Shown: piece by piece, positions 27,438 through 36,761 of the stretch
Layout of the letters: each line of letters begins with the position of its first letter
How positions within the stretch are numbered: position 1 is the stretch's first letter
Source of the DNA: Pseudonocardia sulfidoxydans NBRC 16205
Lineage (GTDB): Bacteria; Actinomycetota; Actinomycetes; Mycobacteriales; Pseudonocardiaceae
Assembly (NCBI RefSeq): GCF_007989085.1
Contig: NZ_BJVJ01000012.1
Span: 38,783 to 102,782, forward strand
Length of the DNA: 64,000 bases
Direction of reading: 5' to 3'
Made by a program: the position numbers and the translations under genes
Notes under the pieces: generated by a model
The model's input: the letters and a program-made list of their open reading frames with translations, nothing else
The model's database searches: none
What the model was told of the DNA's origin: nothing

Positions 27438-28132
27438 CCGACGACCAGCCCGACACCGACAGCACCGGCGGCGAGACGCAGAAGCCGATCACCGTCTTCC
27501 TCGTCGACGACCACGGCCTCTTTCGGGCGGGCGTGCGCGCCGAGCTCGACCGCGGCGTCCCCGACGTCGAGGTGGTCGGCGAGGCCGGATCGGTCGACGA
27601 GGCCGTCGCCGCGATCCGCCACCACACCCCCGACGTCGTGCTCCTCGACGTCCACATGCCCGACGGTGGCGGCGCCGAGGTGCTGCGCCGCGTCCGGCCC
27701 GAGGTCCCGGGCGTCGTGTTCCTGGCGTTGAGCGTGTCCGACGCCGCCGAGGACGTCATCGCCGTCATCCGGGCCGGGGCGCGCGGGTACGTCACCAAGA
27801 CGATCTCGGGTCGCGACCTCGCCGACGCGGTCCGCCGCGTCCACGGTGGCGACGCCGTGTTCTCGCCGCGGCTGGCCGGGTTCGTGCTCGACGTGTTCTC
27901 CGACCGCCCCGGCGCGGCCCCGCCCGGCGACCCCGAGCTGGACCTGCTCACCCGCCGCGAACGCGACGTCCTGCGGCTGCTCGCGCGCGGCTACGCGTAC
28001 AAGGAGATCGCGGGGGAGCTGTTCATCTCGGTGAAGACGGTGGAGACGCACGTGTCGAGCGTCCTGCGCAAGACGCAGCTGTCCAACCGCTACGAGCTGT
28101 CGCGCTGGGCCTCGGACCGCCGCCTGGTCTGA
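27434..28132 (+). CDS. NarL/LuxR-family response regulator
   Basis: This 232-residue regulator has a receiver domain with Asp pair VDDHG and phosphoacceptor Asp72 in VLLDVHMPDG, the Thr/Lys switch residues in ARGYVTKTISG, and a LuxR helix-turn-helix (LTRRERDVLRLLARGYAYKE then LFISVKTVETHVSSVLRK). It overlaps its cognate kinase gene by 4 bases. Targets are not visible, but the divergent PspC/LiaF-like operon is the nearest candidate. Confidence 0.94.
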   Translation: MTDDQPDTDSTGGETQKPITVFLVDDHGLFRAGVRAELDRGVPDVEVVGEAGSVDEAVAAIRHHTPDVVLLDVHMPDGGGAEVLRRVRPEVPGVVFLALSVSDAAEDVIAVIRAGARGYVTKTISGRDLADAVRRVHGGDAVFSPRLAGFVLDVFSDRPGAAPPGDPELDLLTRRERDVLRLLARGYAYKEIAGELFISVKTVETHVSSVLRKTQLSNRYELSRWASDRRLV

Positions 28133-28208
28133 CGCCACGTCCGGCCCGGAGACGACTGCGCCGGGCCCGACGCGGCGTCGGACCCGGCGAGGTCGAGGAA
28201 AAGAACGG

Positions 28209-29387
28209 TCAGCGCGCGCCGGTCAGGCCGCCGACGAGCCCGCCGACGGTGCCGCCCGCGGTCTCGACGAGGCCGCCCGCGGTGTCGCTGACGCCGCGGC
28301 CGACGGTCTCGACGACCGACTGCTGCGGCCCGCTGCTCGGCGCCGGGTTGGACGGGGTGAGCAGATCGAGCGCGGGCGCGAGCGGCGGTGCGAGCTTCTT
28401 GACCGGCTTGGTGACCGGGGCGAGGACCTGGTTGACCGGCGTGGTGACGGGCTCGGCCACCTTGTTGACGGTGCCCACGGCCGAGCCGAGGGTCTTGCCG
28501 AGGCCGTTGCCGAGACCCTCGACCGCACCGCTCGCGCCGTCGGTGACGGGCCTGAGCGGCGTGTTCCTGCCGGCCTGCTGGACGACGCGGGCGACCGGCT
28601 CGGTCACGCTGGTGACGGTGTGGTCGGCGGTGTCCGAGTGTTGCGGCAACTGGCGGTCGGCCGGGATCTGGCCGCCCGTGCCGCCTGTCCCGCCGCCGGG
28701 GTTGGTGACTGCGCTGTTGCCGCCGGAGCCCGAGCCGCCGATGCCGGCGACGCCACCTGTGCCGCCGCTGCCGCCGGAGCCGTAGACGACGCCGCCCGCA
28801 CCGCCTGTACCGGCGCCGCCCGCACCGCCACGGCCGGCGGAGGCCGCCTGCGGCAGCGCCGAGGGGAACGCGACGTTCATCCACGACGTCGGGGCCGAGG
28901 TGCCGGCCGCGAGCGCGTTGCCGGATGACGGCAGCGCCGCACCGGAACCGTCGCCGGCTCCGCCGCGGCCGGGGAAGCTGCCGTCGAGCTGGTCCTGGGC
29001 GGCCGAGGAGTTGGAGGCCGCGTCGGTGAAGACGGCCGCGCCGAGGACGCCGCCGATGGTGAGCATGGCGGCCGCGGCCGCGGTCATCCTCCGACGGCCG
29101 GAGGCGCGCTGCTCGGCGGCGTCGCCGGCGCCGTCGAGGCGGGAGGCGCGGGGCTTGAGTGGCCGGTCGAAGGAGTGCGGGGCGCGACCCTCGCGGCGCA
29201 TCAGGCTGCCGACGGAGACGTAGTCGGGCTCCGGCAGGACGGGGCTGCCGGGCTCGGCCTCGGCGGGCCGGTCCGCGTCCACATCGGACGCTGCCCGAGG
29301 TGCGGGAACGTTGCGCCGCACGAGTTCGGCGACCGTGACGATCTCGGCTTCACGTCGAGATGGACCACGCTGAGCGAACGCGACCAC
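28209..29387 (-). CDS. Membrane-anchored glycine-rich protein with TVAEL motifs
   Basis: This 392-residue protein has no recognised family. The cytoplasmic N-terminus carries two related short motifs, IVTVAELVRRN and VSVGSLMRREG. One transmembrane helix follows a basic stretch (RRRMTAAAAAMLTIGGVLGA). The outside part is a PE_PGRS-like Gly-rich segment (GGAGGAGTGGAGG) and a helical C-terminus with repeated VTxPV units. The GTG at 29387 is chosen because GGGGGA lies 9 bases upstream; an in-frame GTG at 29441 would add CGRCKS and cannot be excluded. TVAEL also occurs at the end of the PerM-like protein at 38514-40325. Function unknown. Confidence 0.7.
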   Translation of the reverse strand: MVAFAQRGPSRREAEIVTVAELVRRNVPAPRAASDVDADRPAEAEPGSPVLPEPDYVSVGSLMRREGRAPHSFDRPLKPRASRLDGAGDAAEQRASGRRRMTAAAAAMLTIGGVLGAAVFTDAASNSSAAQDQLDGSFPGRGGAGDGSGAALPSSGNALAAGTSAPTSWMNVAFPSALPQAASAGRGGAGGAGTGGAGGVVYGSGGSGGTGGVAGIGGSGSGGNSAVTNPGGGTGGTGGQIPADRQLPQHSDTADHTVTSVTEPVARVVQQAGRNTPLRPVTDGASGAVEGLGNGLGKTLGSAVGTVNKVAEPVTTPVNQVLAPVTKPVKKLAPPLAPALDLLTPSNPAPSSGPQQSVVETVGRGVSDTAGGLVETAGGTVGGLVGGLTGAR

Positions 29388-29799
29388 GGTGTGCCGTCCC
29401 CCTTCGAGTGATGACTTGCAGCGTCCACACTTACCGGACACACAGAACGTTCACCAAGTGTCATTCGCCCGCTCATCGATGCCGCCCCGAACGTGTGAGT
29501 CCCACTCACCGATGACGACCGACCGTTGAACGTCGGTAGCGCTCCGGAGTCGATCGCCCGCTTCGGTGGCTCCGGAGGCGAAGGTGCAGGCAGCGTCAGG
29601 TGCGGGGCCGTCCGGTCCAAGGGCGTCCGTGGCGGGGATCACCTTTCGCCGAGCGGTGCCTCCGAACGGAGGTCGTGTCGGCGCCGAACGGACGTGTCCC
29701 CCGTAAGACCACCCGGCCGGGGGAGCGGTCACCCGGTGACCGGATCGACCCCGCCCCTGGGTGCGACCCGGCGCGGCGTTCCCGGCCGGTGCGGGTGCG
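29388..29799. other. 412-bp gap between two minus-strand genes
   Basis: No gene was found. Two short dyads are visible: GTGAGT-CCC-ACTCAC (29495-29509) and GGTCACCCGGTGACC near 29728-29742. The first lies about 110 bases upstream of the glycine-rich protein gene and may be an operator. Confidence 0.5.
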
Positions 29800-30123
29800 T
29801 CAGCGCGGGAGCTGGCCGCGGAACTCGCGTCGCGTCGCGTCGAGCGCGCCCTTGGCCGCGATCCCGGCGCCGCCCGCGAGGAGGATGCCGATGATGTCGG
29901 GCACCACGCCGCCCGTGGTGAAGAGCAGCCCGATCAGCGCGACGAGCGCCGTGCCGCCCGCGACCTTCCACCGGCTGTTGACGTAGTCGGAGGTCGCGCC
30001 GCCGGACAGGCCGCGCTCCTTGGCGCTCTTGTTGAGCATCGCGAGGTAGCCGACGTGGCCGAGCGCGGCGAGCACGCCGACCAGCGCGATGACGAAAGCG
30101 ACGATGCCGAAGACGGTCCCCAT
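29800..30123 (-). CDS. Small membrane protein of unknown function
   Basis: This 107-residue protein has about three hydrophobic segments: GTVFGIVAFVIALVGVLAAL, GTALVALIGLLFTTGG and GIILLAGGAGIAAKG-like sequence at about 80-95. A polar loop between the first two holds KSAKERGLSGGATSDYVNSR. It ends with a basic tail, TRREFRGQLPR. No named family was recognised. The ATG at 30123 begins MGTVFGIV; the next gene upstream is the chorismate mutase 67 bases away on the same strand, so co-transcription is possible. Confidence 0.72.
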   Translation of the reverse strand: MGTVFGIVAFVIALVGVLAALGHVGYLAMLNKSAKERGLSGGATSDYVNSRWKVAGGTALVALIGLLFTTGGVVPDIIGILLAGGAGIAAKGALDATRREFRGQLPR

Positions 30124-30190
30124 GACTCCACTGTGCCACCGAATCCGCCGGTGGGGACGGGACTCCGGCCGATCGGGGGCCGCGAGCGGG

Positions 30191-30505
30191 TCAGCGTCCG
30201 CCCAGCCGGCCCCGGCCGAGCCGCAGCAGGAGCATGGCCAGCTCGCGGCCCTCCTCGCCGAGCTCGCGGAACCGGGCCAGGACGTGGATCTCGCGGCTGT
30301 AGACGATCCGCGGGCCGCCGCCCGCCATCCGGACGGCACCGATGCGCCGGGAGACGTCGGTGCGCTCCTTGACCAGCCGCAGGATCTCGGCGTCGAGCCG
30401 GTCGATCTCGCGGCGGAGAACGTCGATGTTCGCGGCGTCGTCGGCCGTGGGGTCGTCGACGGACGGGTCCCCGGACGGGGCGGGCTGCTCGGTGGTCACG
30501 GACAT
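30191..30505 (-). CDS. Chorismate mutase, AroQ type (Rv0948c-like)
   Basis: This 104-residue all-helical enzyme rearranges chorismate to prephenate for phenylalanine and tyrosine. The pattern IDVLRREIDRLDAEILRLVK, then RTDVSRRIGAVRMAGGGPRI and the end LLLRLGRGRLGG match the short intracellular mycobacterial type, which is weakly active alone and stimulated by complex formation with DAHP synthase. An unstructured acidic N-terminus precedes it. The ATG at 30505 has AGGAGGAGACC before it. It is divergent from pcrA, the same arrangement as in mycobacteria. Confidence 0.93.
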   Translation of the reverse strand: MSVTTEQPAPSGDPSVDDPTADDAANIDVLRREIDRLDAEILRLVKERTDVSRRIGAVRMAGGGPRIVYSREIHVLARFRELGEEGRELAMLLLRLGRGRLGGR

Positions 30506-30547
30506 GGTCTCCTCCTGTGTACGGCCCACCGGCCCGTGACATGCAGG

Positions 30548-30626
30548 CGCCCCGGGTCCAGTGGACTCCGGGGCGTCGGGGCTGAGCGCGTCAGGCGGCG
30601 ACGGGAACCGGAATCCGGTACCCGTA
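30548..30626. repeat. Two inverted repeats upstream of chorismate mutase and pcrA
   Basis: CGCCCCGG (30548-30555) pairs with CCGGGGCG (30568-30575), extended by GTCC/GGAC around a 3-base loop. A second dyad (30602-30626) pairs ACGGG and ACCGGA with TCCGGT and CCCGT around a central A. Both lie in the 287-bp divergent region and may be operators or leader hairpins. Confidence 0.5.
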
Positions 30627-30664
30627 GAAAAATCGCTGAGCCGTCGACACGTCGGCGAGTCTGC

Positions 30665-30761
30665 CACACACGCGCGGAGGCGCGCATCCACACACGCGCG
30701 GAGGCGCGCATCCACACACGCGGCGGAGGCGCGCATCCACACCGGCGCCGCGGCGCGCATC
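30665..30761. repeat. Tandem 24-bp repeats in the pcrA upstream region
   Basis: Two identical 24-bp units (30665-30688 and 30689-30712) contain CACACACGCGCGGAGGCGCG. They are followed by a 25-bp variant (30713-30737) and a degenerate fourth unit (30738-30761). The array ends about 30 bases before the pcrA start. It could bind a regulator cooperatively or be a variable-number locus. Confidence 0.85.
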
Positions 30762-30792
30762 GTCGTACCCCGCCGGTACCGTGTTCGACACG

Positions 30793-33195
30793 ATGAGCGC
30801 GCTGTTCGAACTGCCTTCCAGCAACCCCGCCCGCCCCGCCACCGAGCGGGGGAAGAAGCTGCTCGAGGGGCTCAACCCGCGGCAGGTGGAGGCGGTCACC
30901 CATGCCGGGTCGCCGCTGCTGATCGTCGCGGGTGCTGGCTCGGGCAAGACGCGGGTGCTCACGCACCGGATCGCGTGGCTGCTCGCGGAGCGGCAGGTGC
31001 ACCCGGGCGAGATCATGTCGATCACCTTCACCAACAAGGCCGCCGCCGAGATGAAGGAACGGGTCGACGCGCTGGTGGGCCGTCGGGCCAACGCCATGTG
31101 GGTGTCGACGTTCCACTCCATGTGCGTGCGCATCCTGCGCCGGGAGGCGAAGCACCTGGGGGTGCGCAGCGCCTTCTCGGTGTACGACGCGGACGACTCG
31201 CGCCGCCTCGTCGGCATCGTGGCGCGCGACCTGGAGCTCGACCCGAAGAAGTTCGCCGCGCGCGGGCTGGCCGCGCACATCTCGAACCTGAAGAACGAGC
31301 TGCTGTCGGCCGACGACGCCACCGAGCGCGCGACCAACGACTTCGAGCGCCGGGTCGCGGAGGTCTACGTCGGCTACCAGTCGCGGCTGCGGCAGGCCAA
31401 CGCGTTCGACTTCGACGACCTGATCATGGAGACGGTGTCGCTGCTGTCGCGGCTGCCCGCCGTCGCGGAGTACTACCGGCGCCGGTTCCGCCACGTGCTG
31501 GTCGACGAGTACCAGGACACCAACAAGGCGCAGTACGAGCTGGTCCGGCAGCTGGTCGAGCCCGCGACGGCGGGGGCGAAGCCGGCGGAGCTGTGCGTCG
31601 TCGGCGACTCCGACCAGTCGATCTACGCGTTCCGCGGCGCGAACATCCGCAACATCATCGAGTTCGAGCAGGACTTCCCCGACGCGCGGACGATCCTGCT
31701 GGAGCAGAACTACCGCTCGACGCAGACGATCCTGTCGGCAGCCAACTCCGTGATCGCACGCAACGCGAACCGTCGCGACAAGCGGCTGTGGTCCGACCAG
31801 GGCGACGGCGAGAAGGTCGTCGGCTACGTCGCCGACAACGAGCACGACGAGGCGTCGTTCGTCGCGACGGAGATCGACCGGCTGGTCGACTCCGGGGACT
31901 TCCGCAACAGCGACGTGGCGGTCTTCTACCGCACCAACGCGCAGTCGCGGGTGTTCGAGGACGTGTTCCTGCGGGTCGGGCTGCCGTACAAGGTCGTCGG
32001 CGGGGTGCGGTTCTACGAGCGGCGCGAGATCCGCGACGCGCTGGCCTACCTGCGGGTGCTGTCCAACCCCGAGGACACGGTCAGCCTGCGGCGCATCCTC
32101 AACGTGCCCAAGCGCGGCATCGGCGACCGGGCGGAGGCGCTGGTTGCGGAGTACGCGGAGCGCCACCGCACGTCGTTCTCCCGGGCGTTGCGGGTCGCGG
32201 CCGAACAGCCCGAGGAGCTCCCGGCGCTGGCCACGCGCTCGCAGCGCAACATCGCCGAGTTCCAGCGGATGCTCGACGACCTGCGCGAGCTGGTCGACCG
32301 CGGCGACGACACCGCCGAGATCCTGGAGGCTGTCTACGGCCGCACCGGGTACGTCACGGAGCTGGAGGCCAGCGACGACCCGCAGGACGGCTCCCGGCTG
32401 GAGAACCTCGCGGAGCTGGTCACGGTCGCGCGGGAGTTCGCGGGCGACGCGGCGGTCGCCGACCTGCTCGACGGCGGCTCGTCCGATCCCGACGGCACCG
32501 TCATCGGCTCCGGTGAGCTGGCCCTCGACACCGACGACACGAACGTCGGCGCCCCACCGCCCGGGTCGCTTGCGGCGTTCCTGGAGCGGGTGGCGCTGGT
32601 GGCCGACGCCGACTCCATCCCCGGCGACGACTCGGGCATAGTCACGCTGATGACGCTGCACACGGCCAAGGGACTGGAGTTCCCGGTCGTGTTCCTCACC
32701 GGCTGGGAGGACGGCGTCTTCCCGCACATGCGCGCGCTGGGCGATCCGGCGGAGCTGGCGGAGGAGCGGCGACTGGCCTACGTCGGCATCACGCGGGCGC
32801 AGCAGCGGCTGTTCCTGTCGCGGGCGATCGTGCGCACCGCGTTCGGGCAGCCGAGCGTGAACCCGGCGTCGCGGTTCCTCGACGAGGTGCCGGCCGAGCT
32901 GGTCGACTGGCGTCGCGAGGAGGCGCAGCGGCCGTCGGCACCGGTGGGGCGGTTCGGGTTCGGCCGCCGCCCGAACGCGACCGACCGGGGCGACTGGCGG
33001 GTGCCGGAGCGCAAGCTCAACCAGGCGACGATCAGCCTCGACGTGGGCGACCGGGTCAACCACGACAAGTACGGGCTGGGCACGGTCATCTCGTCCGACG
33101 GCGCTGGTGCCCGGGCCACGGTGACGATCGACTTCGGCAGCGCGGGCACGGTACGGCTGATGCTCATCGGCGGGGTCCCGCTGCAGAAGCTCTGA
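30793..33195 (+). CDS. pcrA: ATP-dependent DNA helicase PcrA/UvrD1
   Basis: This 800-residue superfamily 1A helicase unwinds DNA in nucleotide-excision repair and replication restart. Visible motifs are Q (GLNPRQVEAV), Walker A GAGSGKT with Lys52, motif Ia TFTNKAAAEM, Walker B VDEYQDTN, motif III GDSDQSIYAFRGA, motif IV QNYRS, motif V LHTAKGLEFP and motif VI AYVGITRAQ. The C-terminus has the KYGLGTVIS Tudor-like segment that contacts RNA polymerase in this family. ATG at 30793 is chosen; an in-frame GTG at 30781 is possible. It is divergent from chorismate mutase. Confidence 0.96.
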   Translation: MSALFELPSSNPARPATERGKKLLEGLNPRQVEAVTHAGSPLLIVAGAGSGKTRVLTHRIAWLLAERQVHPGEIMSITFTNKAAAEMKERVDALVGRRANAMWVSTFHSMCVRILRREAKHLGVRSAFSVYDADDSRRLVGIVARDLELDPKKFAARGLAAHISNLKNELLSADDATERATNDFERRVAEVYVGYQSRLRQANAFDFDDLIMETVSLLSRLPAVAEYYRRRFRHVLVDEYQDTNKAQYELVRQLVEPATAGAKPAELCVVGDSDQSIYAFRGANIRNIIEFEQDFPDARTILLEQNYRSTQTILSAANSVIARNANRRDKRLWSDQGDGEKVVGYVADNEHDEASFVATEIDRLVDSGDFRNSDVAVFYRTNAQSRVFEDVFLRVGLPYKVVGGVRFYERREIRDALAYLRVLSNPEDTVSLRRILNVPKRGIGDRAEALVAEYAERHRTSFSRALRVAAEQPEELPALATRSQRNIAEFQRMLDDLRELVDRGDDTAEILEAVYGRTGYVTELEASDDPQDGSRLENLAELVTVAREFAGDAAVADLLDGGSSDPDGTVIGSGELALDTDDTNVGAPPPGSLAAFLERVALVADADSIPGDDSGIVTLMTLHTAKGLEFPVVFLTGWEDGVFPHMRALGDPAELAEERRLAYVGITRAQQRLFLSRAIVRTAFGQPSVNPASRFLDEVPAELVDWRREEAQRPSAPVGRFGFGRRPNATDRGDWRVPERKLNQATISLDVGDRVNHDKYGLGTVISSDGAGARATVTIDFGSAGTVRLMLIGGVPLQKL

Positions 33196-33263
33196 GCGCC
33201 CCGGCTCCGGGCACGCGTCTCTCGCGCACCCGGCAGCCGGCGGCGATGCCCGCGGTGCAGGCG

Positions 33264-34178
33264 TCAGTCGTGCGACGGGCCGTCGTTGCCGGTGCCGGGG
33301 ATGGCGATGCCGCGGGCGGCGAGCCACGGGAGCGGGTTGATCTTCTGCCCGCCCGGGGTCCAGATCTCGAAGTGCAGGTGCGGGCCGGTCGACTGGCCGC
33401 GGTTGCCCATCTCGGCGATCTTCTCGCCGGCGGTGACCTTCTCGCCGACCTTGACCAGGCTGCGGTTGATGTGGCCGTAGACGCTGTGCGAGCCGTCGGG
33501 GTGCTGCAGCACGACCCACATGCCGAAACCGCTGGCCGGGCCGGACTCGGTGACGACGCCGTCGGTGACCGCGTAGATCGGGGTGCCGATGCTGTTGGCG
33601 AGGTCGATGCCGTAGTGCGTGACACCCCAGCGGGCGCCGAAGCCCGACGTGAAACGGCCCGCCGTGGGCAGCACGAAGGCGGCGCCCTGGAACAGCACGC
33701 CCTGCGGGGCGCCGGCGGCGAGCGCCTGGCGCAGCATCTTGGCCTGCTGGGCGATCTTCGCGCCGATGTCGACGGCTTTGGTCAGGTTCGCGACGTCGAC
33801 GTCCTCGCCGGGGTCGAGCGTGTCGACCGGCTGGGCCGAGGTGTGCAGCCGGCTCGCGCCGATGGCGGGCTGTGCGGGTGCGGTGCCCGGGTCGTCGGGG
33901 AGCGCCTCGGTGGTCGTCGAGACCGGGATCATCGCGTTGGTCGAGAGGGTCGCGTACGGCTCGTCGACCGGGTGGCTCTGCCCCCAGAGGGTGGCGAGCG
34001 ACTGTCCTGCGGCCACGAGCGCTCCGGCCGCCGCGAAGGCGACCGTCGCACGTCCACGGACGTGCGCGGGCGGTGGTGCCGGAAGCCGGTGTCCACCCCG
34101 GGCGTCATGCCCGCGGGTGCGCGGGCGTACGTCGGGATGGTCCTGGTCGGCGCCGCTTGGGGAGCGGTGGCGCGACAA
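33264..34178 (-). CDS. M23 family metallopeptidase, secreted or membrane-anchored
   Basis: This 304-residue protein is a probable peptidoglycan endopeptidase or divisome activator. A basic N-terminus precedes a hydrophobic segment (about 50-68, GRATVAFAAAGALVAAGQSL). A linker and a coiled region follow (about 130-165). The LytM domain has HYGIDLAN and GPHLHFEIWTPGG, giving His, Asp and HxH zinc ligands. The TTG at 34178 is chosen since AGAAGGG lies upstream and homology starts at LSRHRSPSGADQ; an in-frame codon exists at 34217. Its place between pcrA and sucC matches Rv0950c. Confidence 0.88.
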   Translation of the reverse strand: MSRHRSPSGADQDHPDVRPRTRGHDARGGHRLPAPPPAHVRGRATVAFAAAGALVAAGQSLATLWGQSHPVDEPYATLSTNAMIPVSTTTEALPDDPGTAPAQPAIGASRLHTSAQPVDTLDPGEDVDVANLTKAVDIGAKIAQQAKMLRQALAAGAPQGVLFQGAAFVLPTAGRFTSGFGARWGVTHYGIDLANSIGTPIYAVTDGVVTESGPASGFGMWVVLQHPDGSHSVYGHINRSLVKVGEKVTAGEKIAEMGNRGQSTGPHLHFEIWTPGGQKINPLPWLAARGIAIPGTGNDGPSHD

Positions 34179-34380
34179 GAACTGCCCTTCTCGATGCGAT
34201 GAGGCAGTCCGTTCCACGGCGGGTCGTCAGGGCGGGTTGGGGAGACCCTCGGCGGGCCGGTTCGGGGCCGGTCCGTCACCTTCGTGATCCGTCCGTGATC
34301 CGGACCCGGCGACGGTAGCGGGCTCCGCGGCGAGGTGGCAAATGTCGCGGGGGTGTGTGCGCAGATGCACCCGGACGTGG

Positions 34381-35337
34381 TCAGGCTGGCGACGATTCGT
34401 CACGCAGCGTCGTGGATCCGGCCCCGCGGGGGCGCGACCTGCGCGTGAAGTGATCACTGCTGGAGTCCAGGTGCGCGAGCGCGGTGGCGACCCAGTGGAC
34501 CGTGCGTGCGTCGATCGGCAGCGAGAGGTGACCCACATCACGTAGCTCGAGTTCGTCGACCACGAGGTCCGGGTGGACCAACCGGGCATTCCGTTGCGGC
34601 ACGACCATTTCGTCCATCCGGCTCCAGACGACCACGAACCGCGTGGAGCAGTGCGGAGCCGGCTCGGCGAGCTCGGTCAGGACCGGCGAGCCCGGCCGCA
34701 GCTGGCGCGCGAGCGGCGTCGGCATCAGGTACGCGGTCGCCGTCCCCGTGTGCGGACTGCCCAGCGTCACCAGCGTGTCGACAGCCTCGTCGCCGCCCAT
34801 CCGTTGCACGTAGTAGCGGGCGATCATGCCGCCGAGCGAGTGCCCGACGATGTGCACCTTCTCCGCGCCCGTCGACTCCCGGATCTCCTCCACAACCCGG
34901 CGCAGGTCCCGCGCGGCGTCACGCAGATCGCCGGTGAGGACGCCGTAGTTCACCGCGTGCACCCGGCCGAAACCGCGGCGGCGCAACGCCCGGCCGAACA
35001 CACCGAACACCGACCGGTTGTCCATGATCCCGTGCACCAGCACGATCGGCGTCCCCGCCGCAGCCACGTCCGACACCACCAGGCTGCGGCTGCGCAGCGG
35101 GAGGACATCGGTGCGGTAATGGTCGGGATCGCGCACCGACTCGGCGAGCAACCCCAACGGGTAGCTCGCGAGATGGACGGCGAGCCACGCGCTCTCCAGC
35201 GCGACACCGCGCAGGCCCGCGGGGGAGCCGAACGTGCGGACCGCGTAACCGGTGGCGCGGCCGGCCTCACGGGCGAGCGTCTGCACCCCACCGGCCACTG
35301 CGGCCAGGCGGGCTCTCGCACCGAGCGCCGACGCCAT
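34381..35337 (-). CDS. Alpha/beta hydrolase (triacylglycerol lipase-like)
   Basis: This 318-residue hydrolase has the oxyanion motif PIVLVHGIMDNRSVF, the nucleophile elbow VHIVGHSLGGMIARYYVQ, an acidic residue in VVVWSRMDEMV and the catalytic histidine in DVGHLSLPID. The N-terminal helix region before residue 60 may associate with the membrane. No signal peptide is evident. Lipase or esterase activity is inferred from the fold; the lipid substrate is unknown. It lies on the opposite strand to sucC and upstream of it. Confidence 0.87.
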   Translation of the reverse strand: MASALGARARLAAVAGGVQTLAREAGRATGYAVRTFGSPAGLRGVALESAWLAVHLASYPLGLLAESVRDPDHYRTDVLPLRSRSLVVSDVAAAGTPIVLVHGIMDNRSVFGVFGRALRRRGFGRVHAVNYGVLTGDLRDAARDLRRVVEEIRESTGAEKVHIVGHSLGGMIARYYVQRMGGDEAVDTLVTLGSPHTGTATAYLMPTPLARQLRPGSPVLTELAEPAPHCSTRFVVVWSRMDEMVVPQRNARLVHPDLVVDELELRDVGHLSLPIDARTVHWVATALAHLDSSSDHFTRRSRPRGAGSTTLRDESSPA

Positions 35338-35477
35338 GGAAGAACGGTAGGTCAGGACCCCGCGTCCTGCCCATCCTGGACATCCGGACGCGCTGTCTCG
35401 GCACCCGGTGTGAGCAGCCCCACCGGCATGGTGACCGGCCTCACCGGGCCAGGTCAGGGCCGGTGCACCGAGCGTCG

Positions 35478-35483
35478 CTAGGG
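35478..35483 (+). promoter_or_regulatory. Probable -10 element of sucCD
   Basis: TAGGGT lies about 108 bases before the sucC GTG and would give a leader of about 100 bases that ends in AGGAGAAG. Confidence 0.45.
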
Positions 35484-35590
35484 TCCTTGGGCGGAGAGCA
35501 CGGTCGAGTCCGGTGGTCGACGGCGGCGACGCGTCCGATCACGCGCCCACGGCCGCCTTGGCACACCGCAGTGATCAGGAGAAGAGCCGA

Positions 35591-36760
35591 GTGGACCTGT
35601 ACGAGTACCAGGCGAAGGACCTCTTCGCCGCACACGGAGTCCCGGTCCTGCCGGGCCGGACCGTCGAGACCGCGGACGACGCGGCCGCGGCCGCCGCCGA
35701 GCTGGGCACCGCCGTCGTCGTGAAGGCGCAGGTGAAGACGGGCGGCCGCGGCAAGGCGGGCGGCGTCAAGCTCGCCGAGAACGCCGACGAGGCGAAAGAG
35801 AAGGCCGGGGCCATCCTCGGCATGGACATCAAAGGCCACACCGTCCACCGCGTCCTGGTGACCACCGCCAGCGACATCAGCGAGGAGTACTACTTCTCGT
35901 TCCTGCTCGACCGGTCCAACCGCACCTTCCTGGCCATGTGCTCGGCCGAGGGCGGCATGGAGATCGAGCAGCTCGCCGTCGAGCGCCCCGACGCGCTCGC
36001 GCGCATCCCCGTCGACGCCATCGCGGGCGTCGACAAGGCGAAGGCCGACGAGATCGTCGCCGCGGGCAAGATCCCCGCCGCGGTCGCCGACGAGGCCGCG
36101 CAGGTCATCGTCAAGCTGTGGGAGACCTTCGTCTCCGAGGACGCGACCCTCGTCGAGGTCAACCCGCTCGTCCGCGACCCGCAGGACAAGGTGATCGCGC
36201 TCGACGGCAAGGTCACCCTCGACGAGAACGCCGACTTCCGCCACCCCGACCACGCCGCGCTGGTCGACGAGCGCACCGAGAACGCGCTCGAGGCCAAGGC
36301 GAAGGCCAAGGGCCTCAACTACGTCAAGCTCGACGACGGCCAGGTCGGCATCATCGGCAACGGCGCGGGCCTGGTCATGTCCACGCTCGACGTCGTCGCC
36401 TACGCCGGCGAGAAGCACGGCGGGGTCAAGCCCGCCAACTTCCTCGACATCGGAGGCGGCGCCTCGGCCCAGGTCATGGCCGACGGACTCGACGTCATCC
36501 TCGGCGACCCCGACGTCAAGAGCGTGTTCGTCAACGTCTTCGGCGGCATCACCGCGTGCGACGCCGTCGCCGACGGCATCGTCGAGGCCCTGAAGATCCT
36601 GGGCGATGCCGCCACCAAGCCGCTCGTCGTCCGGCTCGACGGCAACAACGTCGTCGAAGGACGCCGGATCCTCGACGAGGCCAACCACCCGCTGGTCACG
36701 CAGGTGGACACGATGGACAACGCGGCCGACAAGGCCGCCCAGCTGGCGGCGGGTGCCTGA
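35591..36760 (+). CDS. sucC: Succinyl-CoA synthetase beta subunit
   Basis: This 389-residue ATP-grasp subunit binds nucleotide and succinate in the TCA-cycle step that interconverts succinyl-CoA and succinate. The start [19 protein letters not shown], the [18 protein letters not shown] loop, the EVNPLV magnesium-site motif, and the [17 protein letters not shown] and [17 protein letters not shown] segments are diagnostic. The GTG at 35591 follows AGGAGAAGAG. sucD starts one base after its stop. Confidence 0.97.
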   Translation: MDLYEYQAKDLFAAHGVPVLPGRTVETADDAAAAAAELGTAVVVKAQVKTGGRGKAGGVKLAENADEAKEKAGAILGMDIKGHTVHRVLVTTASDISEEYYFSFLLDRSNRTFLAMCSAEGGMEIEQLAVERPDALARIPVDAIAGVDKAKADEIVAAGKIPAAVADEAAQVIVKLWETFVSEDATLVEVNPLVRDPQDKVIALDGKVTLDENADFRHPDHAALVDERTENALEAKAKAKGLNYVKLDDGQVGIIGNGAGLVMSTLDVVAYAGEKHGGVKPANFLDIGGGASAQVMADGLDVILGDPDVKSVFVNVFGGITACDAVADGIVEALKILGDAATKPLVVRLDGNNVVEGRRILDEANHPLVTQVDTMDNAADKAAQLAAGA

Positions 36761-36761
36761 C

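Noticed and set aside
30781..30792. GTG at 30781 as the pcrA start
   Set aside because: The ATG at 30793 better fits the family start MSALFELP, although TACCGT (30777-30782) lies close to both. The choice is not decisive.
34179..34380. Possible cyclic di-AMP (ydaO) riboswitch before the M23 peptidase
   Set aside because: Such switches are common before actinobacterial wall hydrolases, but the conserved GGGGUGAAU and CUGACCCG-type segments are not present. Only GC-rich short stems and a GTGATCCG direct repeat are visible.
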